Below are positions 9,378 to 17,620 of a DNA stretch of 64,000 bases, one piece after another. Position numbers and translations under genes: made by a program. Origin of the DNA: Pseudoalteromonas prydzensis. Its GTDB lineage: Bacteria > Pseudomonadota > Gammaproteobacteria > Enterobacterales > Alteromonadaceae. The number at the start of each line of letters is the position of its first letter. The stretch's first letter is position 1. The stretch is from contig NZ_BDDT01000004.1 of the NCBI RefSeq assembly GCF_001661495.1, positions 1 to 64,000 on the forward strand. The letters run 5' to 3'. Below the pieces are notes generated by a model. It did not search any database. It was not told the DNA's origin and worked only from the letters and a program-made list of their open reading frames with translations.

Positions 9378-10036
9378 GCAATTGGCAAGACTTTTTAAAC
9401 ATCGAATGTGCAAAACCTTATATGCAGCAGACGCTTGATACAGTTACGCAAAAGCGTAGTCAGGGTATTGCTGTATATCCAGCACAATCGCAGGTGTTTA
9501 GCGCATTTGAAGCAACACCGCTGGAGAACATAAAAGTAGTGATCCTCGGGCAAGACCCTTATCACGGCGAAGGGCAAGCGCATGGTTTGTGTTTTTCAGT
9601 ATTGCCAGAAGTCGCTAAACTACCGCCGTCATTAAAGAATATTTATAAAGAGCTGGCTACAGATATTGCAGGCTTTAGTATCCCTGAGCATGGTTACTTA
9701 CAACGCTGGGCAGAGCAGGGCGTATTCTTACTCAATACAGTGCTGACTGTTGAGCAAGGCCAAGCACATTCACACAAGCACTTAGGTTGGGAGCAGTTTA
9801 CTGATCAGGTGATTGCCCATATTAATCAACACTGTGAAGGTGTGGTGTTTATTTTATGGGGGGCGCACGCACAAAAGAAAGGTAAAGGTATTGATAGCTC
9901 AAGGCATCATGTTTTAAATGGCCCACACCCGTCGCCGCTGTCTGCGCATCGTGGCTTTTTTGGTTGTCAGCACTTTTCCAAAACTAATCAGCTACTAACG
10001 CAGCAAGGTAAGAGTGCGATTGATTGGCAAGTTTAA
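9374..10036 (+). CDS. ung: Uracil-DNA glycosylase
   Basis: Ung removes uracil from DNA to start base-excision repair. The 220-aa family-1 enzyme has the water-activating motif [14 protein letters not shown] (catalytic Asp near residue 62), the [17 protein letters not shown] region and the intercalation loop [13 protein letters not shown] with its His near 188. Its ATG overlaps the btuF stop (ATGA), which makes it the last gene of the cobalamin operon, an unusual place for a repair gene. AAGGAGCC supplies the ribosome-binding site inside the end of btuF. Confidence 0.97.
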   Translation: MSNWQDFLNIECAKPYMQQTLDTVTQKRSQGIAVYPAQSQVFSAFEATPLENIKVVILGQDPYHGEGQAHGLCFSVLPEVAKLPPSLKNIYKELATDIAGFSIPEHGYLQRWAEQGVFLLNTVLTVEQGQAHSHKHLGWEQFTDQVIAHINQHCEGVVFILWGAHAQKKGKGIDSSRHHVLNGPHPSPLSAHRGFFGCQHFSKTNQLLTQQGKSAIDWQV

Positions 10037-10040
10037 CAAT

Positions 10041-10145
10041 CGTAGGCGGGGTTTATCCCGCGCAGATTTGAGGCTTTGTCGCGATGTAAAATCGCTGCTA
10101 CACAAATTGTAATTCAATGCATGTAGGTGAGCCTGCGAAAAATGT
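10041..10145. repeat. REP-like cluster of small palindromes
   Basis: The non-coding tail after ung has consecutive short inverted repeats: GCGGG (10046-10050) with CCCGC (10057-10061), GCGAT (10081-10085) with ATCGC (10091-10095), and an AGGTGAGCCT element near 10125. The GC-rich GGCGGGGTTTATCCCGCG core in an AT-rich genome resembles extragenic palindromes of this genus. Only one copy is in the window, so dispersal is not shown here. Confidence 0.45.
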
Positions 10146-10164
10146 AGCTCATTTAATAAAAAAC

Positions 10165-10196
10165 AAAGGCCCTTACAGCTAAGTAAGGGCCTTTTA
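10165..10196. terminator. Bidirectional terminator between ung and the DUF3545-like gene
   Basis: A perfect 12-bp stem (AAAGGCCCTTAC at 10165-10176, GTAAGGGCCTTT at 10183-10194) with a 6-nt loop lies between two convergent genes. The minus strand has the better U-rich tail, and the plus strand has a short one, so it probably serves both genes. Confidence 0.88.
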
Positions 10197-10224
10197 GTTG
10201 GTTAGTTTTACTGCGCTGTGTAAA

Positions 10225-10413
10225 TTAAAAATCTAATTCATCAATCGCAATATTGTCTGCAAAAAAATCTAATTCCTGTAGTTCTTTACGTAAACGATGC
10301 TTATCTTTTAAAGCTTCGATTTCGCGCCATTTTCTCTTTTTATTCTTCTGAGAGGTCTTTCTTGTTGTATCAGGACCTTCTAATATTTCTAAAATATCGT
10401 CTAGGCTATCCAT
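10225..10413 (-). CDS. Small DUF3545-like protein
   Basis: This 62-aa highly charged protein has an acidic N-terminus (MDSLDDILEILEG), a central basic stretch with RKWREIEALKDK, and an acidic end. The KWREIE signature and size match what I recall of the DUF3545 family of gammaproteobacteria, whose function is unknown. An AGGAG ribosome-binding site precedes the ATG. It has its own terminator and is monocistronic. The family name is from memory and should be confirmed by a profile search. Confidence 0.7.
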   Translation of the reverse strand: MDSLDDILEILEGPDTTRKTSQKNKKRKWREIEALKDKHRLRKELQELDFFADNIAIDELDF

Positions 10414-10543
10414 GAACTTCTCCTATTGAATTTTTGAACCTCGGAAATACCTATACCACAGGCCAAACTAAAATAGAATAAAAAAGTGACGGTTATGTTA
10501 CAGATAAGTGATAAATTAATGAATTGGGATTATTTTTTGGCAT

Positions 10544-10569
10544 AAAAAAACGCCGTAAAAACGGCGTTT
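10544..10569 (-). terminator. Terminator of the transaldolase gene
   Basis: Arms 10548-10556 and 10561-10569 form a perfect 9-bp stem with an A4 (plus strand) loop; on the minus strand it is followed by seven T residues. It lies 21 bp beyond the talB stop. Confidence 0.9.
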
Positions 10570-10589
10570 AATTTAATCAATGAAAGCGA

Positions 10590-11540
10590 TTACATTGCTT
10601 TAAAACGTGCTTCTAGTTGTTCTTGGGCATCAGCAAATGAGCGAATACCTTCGGCTAGTTTTTCAGTCGCCATAGCGTCTTGATTGTGCAACCAGCGGAA
10701 CTGTGCTTCAGTTAAAGGAGCTGGTTTTGGCTCTTTAGCAATATCACTTTCAAGTAAGTATTCTTGCGCACCTTCAAGGTTGCCTAAGTCTTCTAAAAGG
10801 TTAGGGCTGATCGTTAGCTTGTCACAACCAGTTAAGGCAATGATTTCACCGGTATTTCGGAAGCTTGCGCCCATAACCACGGTTTTATAATCATGGCGTT
10901 TGTAAAATTCAAAAATACTGCGTACAGATTGCACACCAGGATCTTGTAATGGATCGGTTGGTTTTTCCATACCGTTGGCTACGTGCCAATCTAAAATACG
11001 GCCAACAAATGGTGAGATTAAAAATACGTTAGCATCGGCACAAGCACGGGCTTGGGCATCACTAAATAGCAAGGTTAAGTTACATTTAGTGCCTTCTTTT
11101 TCTAGTTGCTCAGCAGCTTTAATACCTTCCCATGTTGAAGCAACCTTGATTAAGATTTTATCTTTGCTTACGCCTTCTTTCTCGTACAGGCTTAACAAGG
11201 TATGGGCTTTATTGATTGTTGCTTGTGTATCAAACGATAAACGTGCATCAACTTCGGTAGAAATATAGCCAGGTACAATCTCGCTTATCTCTTTACCTAG
11301 TAATACCGCAAAGTAATCACAGGCCAATTCTAATTGCTTAGCAGGGTCTTGCTCGGTTTCTTTAGCGTAACTCCACGCTTTATCTAAATATGGCTTGTAG
11401 GCTTCAATTTCGCTGGCTTTTAAGAGCAATGAAGGGTTAGTTGTTGCATCTTCCGGTTGGTGTTTTTTAATCGCTTCAATATCACCAGTGTCAGCCACGA
11501 TAGATGAATGTTGTTTGAGCCTTTGTAGAGCTGAAGTCAT
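10590..11540 (-). CDS. talB: Transaldolase
   Basis: Transaldolase moves dihydroxyacetone units between sugar phosphates in the non-oxidative pentose phosphate pathway in the cytoplasm. The 316-aa length and the motifs [12 protein letters not shown] (residues 31-42) and [11 protein letters not shown], whose Lys (near 132) forms the Schiff base, identify the TalB class. The conserved [10 protein letters not shown] element is also present. It is monocistronic, with an AGGAAA ribosome-binding site and a clear terminator. Confidence 0.97.
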   Translation of the reverse strand: MTSALQRLKQHSSIVADTGDIEAIKKHQPEDATTNPSLLLKASEIEAYKPYLDKAWSYAKETEQDPAKQLELACDYFAVLLGKEISEIVPGYISTEVDARLSFDTQATINKAHTLLSLYEKEGVSKDKILIKVASTWEGIKAAEQLEKEGTKCNLTLLFSDAQARACADANVFLISPFVGRILDWHVANGMEKPTDPLQDPGVQSVRSIFEFYKRHDYKTVVMGASFRNTGEIIALTGCDKLTISPNLLEDLGNLEGAQEYLLESDIAKEPKPAPLTEAQFRWLHNQDAMATEKLAEGIRSFADAQEQLEARFKAM

Positions 11541-11742
11541 TTGCTTTCCTCATTCCAAGCAAGTTAAAAGAAAAATCTACTGTAACTACCTTATACTGCA
11601 GCACTGTGACAGTGCTTTATAGGTCTTATGTCCGTATCAGTAAAGAACGAAGGTGCATTGCTTAATCTGCGATGCGAATAAGGTAGGTATCATACCAATC
11701 AATGCTGGCAGATTGATATAAACAAAACGTGCTTTTCGTTCC

Positions 11743-11768
11743 ATTTAATGTTGAAATTGACATTAAAT
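11743..11768. promoter_or_regulatory. 9-bp inverted repeat upstream of yaaA
   Basis: ATTTAATGT (11743-11751) and ACATTAAAT (11760-11768) form a perfect inverted repeat with an 8-bp centre, ending 23 bp before the yaaA start. It could be an operator or a 5' UTR hairpin. It does not match the spaced ATAG/CTAT pattern of OxyR, the known regulator of yaaA in E. coli. Confidence 0.35.
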
Positions 11769-11791
11769 AATTTCCAAGTCAATAGCTAACT

Positions 11792-12571
11792 ATGATCACT
11801 GTTATTTCACCTGCAAAAAATTTAGATTACGAGAGCCAAGCAAGTACCGATAAATTCACGCAACCTGAGTTACTTGAACACAGCGAAGAGTTAATGGCTG
11901 TATGTCGCGAGTTAACACCAGCACAAATTAGCAGTTTAATGAAAATTAGCGATAAGCTTGCAGGCCTTAATGCTGCGCGCTTTAGTGAATGGTCGCAGCC
12001 GTTTACAACAGATAACGCTAAACAAGCTGTGATGGCCTTTAATGGCGATGTATATGGCGGTTTAGATGCCAACAACTTAACTGCTGGGCAACTTGATTAT
12101 GCACAAAGCCACTTACGTATTTTGTCAGGTTTGTATGGGTTATTAAAACCACTAGATTTAATGCAAGCGTATCGCTTAGAAATGGGCACAAAGCTCGATA
12201 ATAGTCGTGGTAAAAACCTGTATGAGTTTTGGGGCAGTATTATTGCAGACAAACTTAATACTGTACTTGCAGAGCAAGATAGCAAATATTTAGTTAACCT
12301 AGCGTCAAACGAATATTTTAAAGCGGTTGATAAAAAAACCTTAAACGCGCAAATCATTACTCCGCACTTTAAAGACTGCAAAAATGGTCAATATAAAATT
12401 ATCAGCTTTTACGCGAAAAAAGCCCGCGGCTTGATGGCTCGCTACATTATTGAGAATAAAGTTACCCAATTAAGCGATTTAAAAAAGTTTACTGTTGATG
12501 GTTACTACTATAGCAGTGAAGCAAGCCAAAAAGAGCTTGAGCCGGTATTTTTGCGTGATGAGCAAAACTAA
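11792..12571 (+). CDS. yaaA: Peroxide stress protein YaaA (DUF328)
   Basis: This 259-aa protein matches the YaaA/UPF0246 family, which in E. coli limits free iron and so protects DNA during peroxide stress. Family landmarks are the N-terminal [15 protein letters not shown], the [15 protein letters not shown] segment, [31 protein letters not shown] and [13 protein letters not shown]. Length is typical. It is monocistronic with a strong terminator 23 bp after the stop, and an inverted repeat upstream may be regulatory. Confidence 0.95.
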   Translation: MITVISPAKNLDYESQASTDKFTQPELLEHSEELMAVCRELTPAQISSLMKISDKLAGLNAARFSEWSQPFTTDNAKQAVMAFNGDVYGGLDANNLTAGQLDYAQSHLRILSGLYGLLKPLDLMQAYRLEMGTKLDNSRGKNLYEFWGSIIADKLNTVLAEQDSKYLVNLASNEYFKAVDKKTLNAQIITPHFKDCKNGQYKIISFYAKKARGLMARYIIENKVTQLSDLKKFTVDGYYYSSEASQKELEPVFLRDEQN

Positions 12572-12593
12572 TTTCTACCAGCATTAAACGCTT

Positions 12594-12620
12594 AAAAAGC
12601 CATGCATTGCATGGCTTTTT
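12594..12620 (+). terminator. Terminator after yaaA
   Basis: AAAAAGCCATG (12594-12604) pairs with CATGGCTTTTT (12610-12620) around a 5-nt loop. The right arm ends in five T residues, and the left arm gives an equivalent tail on the other strand. Confidence 0.88.
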
Positions 12621-12680
12621 AGTTTTGGCGCTGATTTTGCACGAACCTGATCCTATATGTAGAACAATCAGGGTTTAATA

Positions 12681-13595
12681 ATGTTAAAAATACCTTCTAT
12701 CAGTGAAGCTGAAAAATTAATAGAAGAAAAACTCGGTGGTTGGTTTGATGTTGTCATAAGCCATATCCCTAACTTCATTGTGGCAGTGATGATTGCCATT
12801 GTATTTTCCATCCTAGCGCGTTTTTTAGGTTCGATGATGCGTAATTTATTGCGCCGCTCTTTGGATTCCAAACAAATCGCTGATTTAATGGCCTCAATAT
12901 TTAAGGTGCTGATACTGTGTGTGGGTTTATTTATCGCACTCGATTTTATGGGGCTAAAAGGCACAGTAACCTCACTGCTTGCAGGTGCCGGTATTGTGGG
13001 GCTAGCGATTGGTTTTGCCTTTCAGGATATGACCGAAAACCTTATAGCAGGTATTGCCATGGGTATTCGAAAGCCTTTTAAAACCGGCGATGTGATTAAA
13101 ACCGATGATGTATTTGGTACTGTTAAGTCAATAAATTTGCGTAATACGCTGGTTGAGAACTTCTATGGACAATTAATTTTAGTGCCTAACAAAATACTGT
13201 TTCGCAATGTATTACGTAATTACAGCACCTTAGGTGTGCGCCGCATTGAAGTGCCAGTAGGAATTTCATACGCAGATGATCCAGAGCAGGCAGCCGAAGT
13301 GATCGTTAAAAAAATTAATGAATTTGATTTTGTCATTAAACAAGAGGAAACGGCCGTTTATGCCGACAGTTTTGGCGACAGCAGTGTCAATTTGCTGGTG
13401 TGGTTTTGGATCAAATACCCCGGCGAAGCTGATTTTATGACGGTCCGCCATAAAGCAATCGTGGCCGTTAAGCAGGCGCTTAATGACGCTGATATTAGCA
13501 TTCCATTCCCAATTCGCACGCTTGACTTTGCTATTAAAGGCGGTGAAAAACTCGATGCGATGATCAGTGATAAACAACAGCAGACAGAGCAATAG
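12681..13595 (+). CDS. Small-conductance mechanosensitive channel (MscS family)
   Basis: This 304-aa inner-membrane channel of the MscS family releases osmolytes under membrane tension. Three hydrophobic helices occupy roughly residues 25-50, 68-88 and 95-125; the pore-lining third helix is the Gly/Ala-rich AGAGIVGLAIGFAFQDMTEN. The cytoplasmic beta domain starts with RKPFKTGDVI and is followed by the alpha/beta vestibule to the C-terminus. It is distinct from the second MscS protein at 42306. The gene is flanked by terminators, so it stands alone. Confidence 0.92.
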   Translation: MLKIPSISEAEKLIEEKLGGWFDVVISHIPNFIVAVMIAIVFSILARFLGSMMRNLLRRSLDSKQIADLMASIFKVLILCVGLFIALDFMGLKGTVTSLLAGAGIVGLAIGFAFQDMTENLIAGIAMGIRKPFKTGDVIKTDDVFGTVKSINLRNTLVENFYGQLILVPNKILFRNVLRNYSTLGVRRIEVPVGISYADDPEQAAEVIVKKINEFDFVIKQEETAVYADSFGDSSVNLLVWFWIKYPGEADFMTVRHKAIVAVKQALNDADISIPFPIRTLDFAIKGGEKLDAMISDKQQQTEQ

Positions 13596-13632
13596 ACTGC
13601 TTTATTTAATAACTAACCTGAACTGTGGTGAA

Positions 13633-13663
13633 CTATCAGCAGGTAAAAGTTACCTGCTGATAG
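13633..13663 (+). terminator. Stem-loop after the MscS gene, possible terminator
   Basis: CTATCAGCAGGTA (13633-13645) and TACCTGCTGATAG (13651-13663) form a perfect 13-bp stem with a 5-nt loop. The T run after it is poor, so it may act as an RNA-stabilising hairpin instead. Confidence 0.6.
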
Positions 13664-13804
13664 GTCTGATTTACATAACGGTGTTAGATAATCATGAAGG
13701 CTTTAATAACTTTATGGATAATTAACTGCAACTTTTTAAAGACAGTTAGCACTAATAGGGTAAGATTGCTAAATTCTCGTTTATTAATCTATAAGGAAAT
13801 TACG

Positions 13805-14284
13805 ATGAAAAAGCTCATCGCAACGTGCACGCTATCATTATTAATATTAACCAACACCAGTTATGCAAAAGAGCAGCAAATAAGCTCAGTTGAAAGAATG
13901 TTTGCAGTAATGGGCATGGATAAGCAGATGACTGGCGGTTTTGAAGCCATGTTGCCAGTCATTGAGCAAATGGCATCACAGTTACAATTGGATGATGCGG
14001 CGAAAGAGGAGCTGAAAAATATTTATCGAGATTGGTTTAAATACGACTTTGACCAACAAGCAATTTTAACTAAATTGGTTGCAGTGTACTCAGAAAGTTT
14101 TACTGATAAAGAAATTCATGAGTTAATCGCATTTTATGAAACACCTACAGGGCAAAAATTTCTCGCTAAATCACCGCAACTAATGCAGATCGGTGCACAA
14201 CTTGGTATGCAAGAAGGTCAGTTAAAACAAGCTCTACTGCTTGAAAGGCTACAACCTTTCTTAGCAAAGCATCAAGGTAAGTAA
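13805..14284 (+). CDS. Exported DUF2059 protein
   Basis: This 159-aa secreted protein of unknown function has a signal peptide (KK at 2-3, hydrophobic core to about residue 18, cleavage near SYA-KE). The rest is helical with the DUF2059-like core FYETPTGQKFLAKSPQLMQ. I chose ATG 13805 because AAGGAAAT stands directly upstream and it begins a classic signal peptide; an in-frame ATG at 13694 would bury the signal behind 37 residues. It probably acts in the periplasm. Confidence 0.82.
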   Translation: MKKLIATCTLSLLILTNTSYAKEQQISSVERMFAVMGMDKQMTGGFEAMLPVIEQMASQLQLDDAAKEELKNIYRDWFKYDFDQQAILTKLVAVYSESFTDKEIHELIAFYETPTGQKFLAKSPQLMQIGAQLGMQEGQLKQALLLERLQPFLAKHQGK

Positions 14285-14318
14285 GAAACTACCGCCGTGA
14301 TTGCGGCTGCTTTTTAAG

Positions 14319-14364
14319 CACTTATTAGACACAGCTTCAAACACACGCTAGTGTCTAGTAAGTG
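14319..14364 (+). other. Long imperfect hairpin ahead of the DUF1289 gene
   Basis: CACTTATTAGACAC (14319-14332) pairs with GTGTCTAGTAAGTG (14351-14364) over 14 bp with one G-U pair and an 18-nt loop. There is no T tract behind it. It ends about 20 nt before ATG 14386, so it may affect translation or RNA stability of the following gene. Confidence 0.5.
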
Positions 14365-14385
14365 ATAATAAAGCAGGCTTTAGTA

Positions 14386-14580
14386 ATGGCTAGTCAAACA
14401 CAGGGTACTGAACAGCCCGAAAATCCATGTATTCGCCACTGCTGTTTAGATGATAATGATATATGTCTTGGTTGCTTTAGAACACTCGCTGACATTTTAG
14501 CGTGGCATAGTGCTACTTTAGAGCAAAAACAGCAGATCCTTAATGAATGTCAAAATCGCAAAAGCGCTAAGCAAAAATAA
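14386..14580 (+). CDS. DUF1289 family small cysteine-rich protein
   Basis: This 64-aa protein has the DUF1289 pattern: NPCIRHCCLDDNDICLGCFR with Cys in a C-x3-C-C-x6-C-x2-C arrangement, followed by LADILAWHSATLEQKQQIL. The cysteines suggest metal or Fe-S binding; the function is not known to me. ATG 14386 has a GCAGG ribosome-binding site 8 nt upstream; an in-frame GTG at 14362 lies within the upstream hairpin and is less likely. Confidence 0.82.
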   Translation: MASQTQGTEQPENPCIRHCCLDDNDICLGCFRTLADILAWHSATLEQKQQILNECQNRKSAKQK

Positions 14581-14686
14581 CCACTGCGTAGAACATCTTT
14601 GAGTCTGAAAAAGCGATTCCAAACTTCAATCTAATTAGCACGATTTAAGCAGCACCACTTACTCTCATAACGTAATCAATTGTATT

Positions 14687-14716
14687 TTGATTGCATACGT
14701 ATTCAATTTTTATTCT
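14687..14716 (+). promoter_or_regulatory. Amylase promoter with LacI-type operator between -35 and -10
   Basis: TTGCATACGTATTCAA (14691-14706) is a 16-bp near-perfect palindrome (one mismatched pair) centred on CG, the form of LacI-family operators. A -35-like TTGATT (14687-14692) and a -10-like TATTCT (14711-14716) with 18 bp spacing bracket it. Binding there would block polymerase, so repression relieved by a maltodextrin-type inducer is the natural inference. The cognate regulator is not in the window. Confidence 0.55.
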
Positions 14717-14787
14717 GTTAGAACCATTCTATTGTTAATCGCTTGTAAATATAAAAGCACCTAAATGACAACATAATGGAAAACACA

Positions 14788-16797
14788 ATGAAAATTAAAA
14801 AAATAGCAACCACGATAGGGCTAAGCGTTGGCCTAAGTACTGCATCGATTGCAAATGCTGCCCCCACCACATTCGTCCATTTATTTGAATGGAATTGGCA
14901 AGATGTCGCCCTAGAATGTGAACAATACCTAGGACCTAAAGGCTATGCCGCGGTTCAGGTATCGCCTCCTAATGAACATATCCAAGGCAGTCAATGGTGG
15001 ACGCGTTATCAACCTGTCAGTTACCTGTTACAAAGCCGAGGCGGTAGCCGTGAGCAGTTTATTGATATGGTTAATCGTTGTGATGCCGCTGGCGTTGATA
15101 TTTATGTAGATACCTTGATCAATCATATGGCGGCAGGCAGTGGAACAGGCACCGCTGGTAATACCTATGGTAATAAACAATACCCAATTTATAGCCCACA
15201 AGACTTTCATGCTAGTTGCACTATTAATGGCTCTGATTATGGAAACGATCGTTACCGAGTACAAAACTGTGAGCTAGTCGGCTTGGCCGACTTAGACACA
15301 GCTGCAACGTATGTTCAAAACACATTAGCGGCTTACATTAATGAATTACAAGCCATTGGTGTTAAGGGATTTCGGTTTGATGCAGCTAAACACGTTGCTG
15401 CCAGCGATATTCAAAGTTTAATGGCGAAAATAAATGGTTCGCCAGTAGTGTTTCAAGAAGTGATAGATCAAGGTGGCGAAGCAGTAACAGCTTCAGAATA
15501 CTTAGCCACTGGTTTAGTCACTGAGTTTAAATACAGCACAGAGCTTGGCAATACCTTTAGAAATGGCTCGCTTGCATGGTTAAGTAATTTTGGTGAAGGC
15601 TGGGGATTTATGCCAAGTGCATCAGCTGTGGTATTTGTAGATAATCACGATAATCAACGTGGTCATGGTGGCGCTGGCAATGTAATTACCTTTGCCGATG
15701 GCCGTTTGTACGACTTAGCAAATGTATTTATGTTGGCTTACCCGTATGGTTATCCAAAAGTAATGTCTAGTTATGACTTTCATGGTGATACAGATGCCGG
15801 TGGCCCTAGCGTGCCAGTGCATAACAATGGGAACTTAGAATGCTTTGCAAGTAATTGGCAATGTGAACATCGTTGGTCATACATTGCCGGTGGCGTAGAT
15901 TTTAGAAATAACACGACAGATAACTGGGCCACAACTAATTGGTGGGATAATACACATAACCAAATTGCGTTTGGTAGAGGAAGTTCAGGCCATGTCGCAA
16001 TTAATAAAGAAGATTCAACACTTAATGCTACAGTACAAACAGATATGGCTCCAGGGCAGTACTGCAATGTGTTAAAGGGAGAATTAGCGAATGATGCAAC
16101 AAGTTGTACTGGTGAAGTTATAACGGTTAATGCAAATGGCACTATTAACTTAAATGTAGCAGCGTGGGATGCAATGGCTATTCATAAAAATGCCAAAATA
16201 ACCACAAGTACAACTCCAGATCCTACCAGTGATTGGCAACGCACCGTGGTATTTATTAAAGCGCAAACGCAAAGTGGCCAAGATATGTTTATCCGCGGCG
16301 GGATTGACCATGTTTATGCAAATACAAATCTTGGCCGTAACTGCCAAACAAGTAATTTTGCATGTGCGATGCCAATTCGCCACAATAATTTAAAAAATGC
16401 CACTACCAGTCCTTGGAAAGCAAACGACAACTACCTAGATTGGTACGGTGCTGAAAGTGGCCAAAGTAGTGAAGCGCAAGGCACGGCAACCGATTGGACC
16501 ACTAATATTTGGCCCGCAGCTTGGGGAGCAGAAAAAACCGTTGCTAACGATGGCTTTGGTGTTACACCGCTAAATATTTGGGGAGAGCATTATTGGCTGC
16601 TCGATGTTGATATGGATTGCAGCAAAGCGGTTAATGGCTGGTTTGAAGTAAAAGCCTTTATTAAAAATGGCCAAGGTTGGGAAGGGGATATAACTCAAGA
16701 AAACGCTCCTTACGCCACTACTAATCATCTGGCGCAATGCGGCAAAATTAATATGTTCGAGTTTAATAATTCAACGGTAGAAATACGCAATTTCTAA
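14788..16797 (+). CDS. amy: Secreted chloride-dependent alpha-amylase (GH13)
   Basis: This enzyme hydrolyses internal alpha-1,4 bonds of starch outside the cell. The 669-aa precursor closely resembles the cold-active P. haloplanktis amylase as I recall it: signal peptide residues 1-24, mature [13 protein letters not shown], nucleophile Asp198 (GFRFD), acid Glu224 (VFQEVID), transition-state Asp288 (DNHDNQ), and Arg196 as a chloride ligand. The glycosidase core ends near residue 475; the last ~190 residues match the C-terminal extension that is removed after secretion. I chose ATG 14788 (GGA 6 nt upstream) over ATG 14776 because it gives the known precursor start. Confidence 0.95.
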   Translation: MKIKKIATTIGLSVGLSTASIANAAPTTFVHLFEWNWQDVALECEQYLGPKGYAAVQVSPPNEHIQGSQWWTRYQPVSYLLQSRGGSREQFIDMVNRCDAAGVDIYVDTLINHMAAGSGTGTAGNTYGNKQYPIYSPQDFHASCTINGSDYGNDRYRVQNCELVGLADLDTAATYVQNTLAAYINELQAIGVKGFRFDAAKHVAASDIQSLMAKINGSPVVFQEVIDQGGEAVTASEYLATGLVTEFKYSTELGNTFRNGSLAWLSNFGEGWGFMPSASAVVFVDNHDNQRGHGGAGNVITFADGRLYDLANVFMLAYPYGYPKVMSSYDFHGDTDAGGPSVPVHNNGNLECFASNWQCEHRWSYIAGGVDFRNNTTDNWATTNWWDNTHNQIAFGRGSSGHVAINKEDSTLNATVQTDMAPGQYCNVLKGELANDATSCTGEVITVNANGTINLNVAAWDAMAIHKNAKITTSTTPDPTSDWQRTVVFIKAQTQSGQDMFIRGGIDHVYANTNLGRNCQTSNFACAMPIRHNNLKNATTSPWKANDNYLDWYGAESGQSSEAQGTATDWTTNIWPAAWGAEKTVANDGFGVTPLNIWGEHYWLLDVDMDCSKAVNGWFEVKAFIKNGQGWEGDITQENAPYATTNHLAQCGKINMFEFNNSTVEIRNF

Positions 16798-16811
16798 TTT
16801 TATTACAGATA

Positions 16812-16853
16812 AATCCCAGCTAAACCATAAGTATGCGTTTAGCTGGGATTTTA
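16812..16853 (+). terminator. Terminator after the amylase gene
   Basis: A perfect 14-bp stem (16812-16825 with 16837-16850) encloses an 11-nt loop and is followed by a short T-rich run, 14 bp after the amylase stop. Confidence 0.85.
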
Positions 16854-16941
16854 CTTTGTAAGTCATGTTCTGGATATTTGCGTTTTCTGTGTTTTAAGTA
16901 CACCTAAGTTGAACCATCAGAAAATCAGTTGCTTTAACTCT

Positions 16942-17265
16942 TTAATCTTTCACCTGCATTTTATTTTCTATTATGGCGATACCTTGAGTATTTTCTAAAA
17001 ACTTTTGTGCCAACGCGCGTTCAAAGCCGGTTTCTGCTTGGCCGTATAAGGCTACTTTGTTGCCATCAACGTGGACTTGCAGTTGTGATAAGTTGAGGTT
17101 TGGATTGCTGCGCAGTTTATTAACAAGTGTTTGCTGTAGCGTTGGTTGAGGGGAAACGCTACTGATCATAATTGTGCTGGTGGCTGCACTGACTTGTGTT
17201 GCACAGGCGAGTAAAAATACACAGCAAAGTGATACCAAAGATATGGTTAATTTAAAGCGGTTCAT
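16942..17265 (-). CDS. BON-domain lipoprotein-like periplasmic protein
   Basis: This 107-aa protein has a signal peptide whose hydrophobic core ends in a lipobox-like LLAC (Cys21), suggesting a lipid anchor, although signal peptidase I cleavage after VSA is an alternative. The remainder is one BON domain: the helix LQQTLVNKLRSNPNL, the strand VHVDGNKVALYGQAETGFERALA, and IAIIENKMQV. BON domains associate with membranes and recur in OsmY-like stress proteins. It is monocistronic; the specific role is unknown. Confidence 0.75.
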   Translation of the reverse strand: MNRFKLTISLVSLCCVFLLACATQVSAATSTIMISSVSPQPTLQQTLVNKLRSNPNLNLSQLQVHVDGNKVALYGQAETGFERALAQKFLENTQGIAIIENKMQVKD

Positions 17266-17559
17266 GTTTCCCTCACAACGTTTATTGTATTTGCTTAGTA
17301 AATAGTAATCCTACTCTCTCAAAAACTGTTCCAATAACAAGTTATTGAAATTAAAAGTTATTAATTTTATAAAAACATGCAGCTGAGAATTTTTTACATT
17401 CCACTGGGTAAAAAAGTAAGGTGCTATGCAATCTGCTGCTTCGGAGTCACAGTCGATTACTAAGATTGGGGCTGTTGTGAAGCTTATCAGAGGTATCTCA
17501 ATGAATTGGCTGGTATGAAAGGTTTAAAAGTTATTAGTATAAGGCAGCACAAAAACTAA
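17266..17559. other. Gene-free intergenic stretch
   Basis: About 290 bp with no credible gene. It holds the upstream region of the BON gene and two copies of the 13-mer TTAAAAGTTATTA at 17351-17363 and 17524-17536. I see no transposase remnant or inverted-repeat ends. Confidence 0.5.
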
Positions 17560-17589
17560 AAAGCCGAGCTTAGGTAGTTGCTCGGCTTT
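17553..17589 (-). terminator. Terminator of srmB
   Basis: AAAGCCGAGC (17560-17569) and GCTCGGCTTT (17580-17589) form a perfect 10-bp stem with a 10-nt loop; on the minus strand it is followed by TTAGTTTTT. Confidence 0.88.
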
Positions 17590-17620
17590 GTTAATTATCC
17601 AAAATTTAGGTTAATTACTG

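Noticed and set aside
11743-11768. OxyR site at yaaA
   Set aside because: The inverted repeat lacks the four spaced ATAG/CTAT elements required.
13694-13804. Longer N-terminus for the DUF2059 protein
   Set aside because: It would place 37 residues before a classical signal peptide that has its own AAGGA site.
17351-17536. Transposon footprint bounded by two TTAAAAGTTATTA copies
   Set aside because: The sequence between them shows no transposase fragment or terminal inverted repeats, and AT-rich 13-mers recur by chance.
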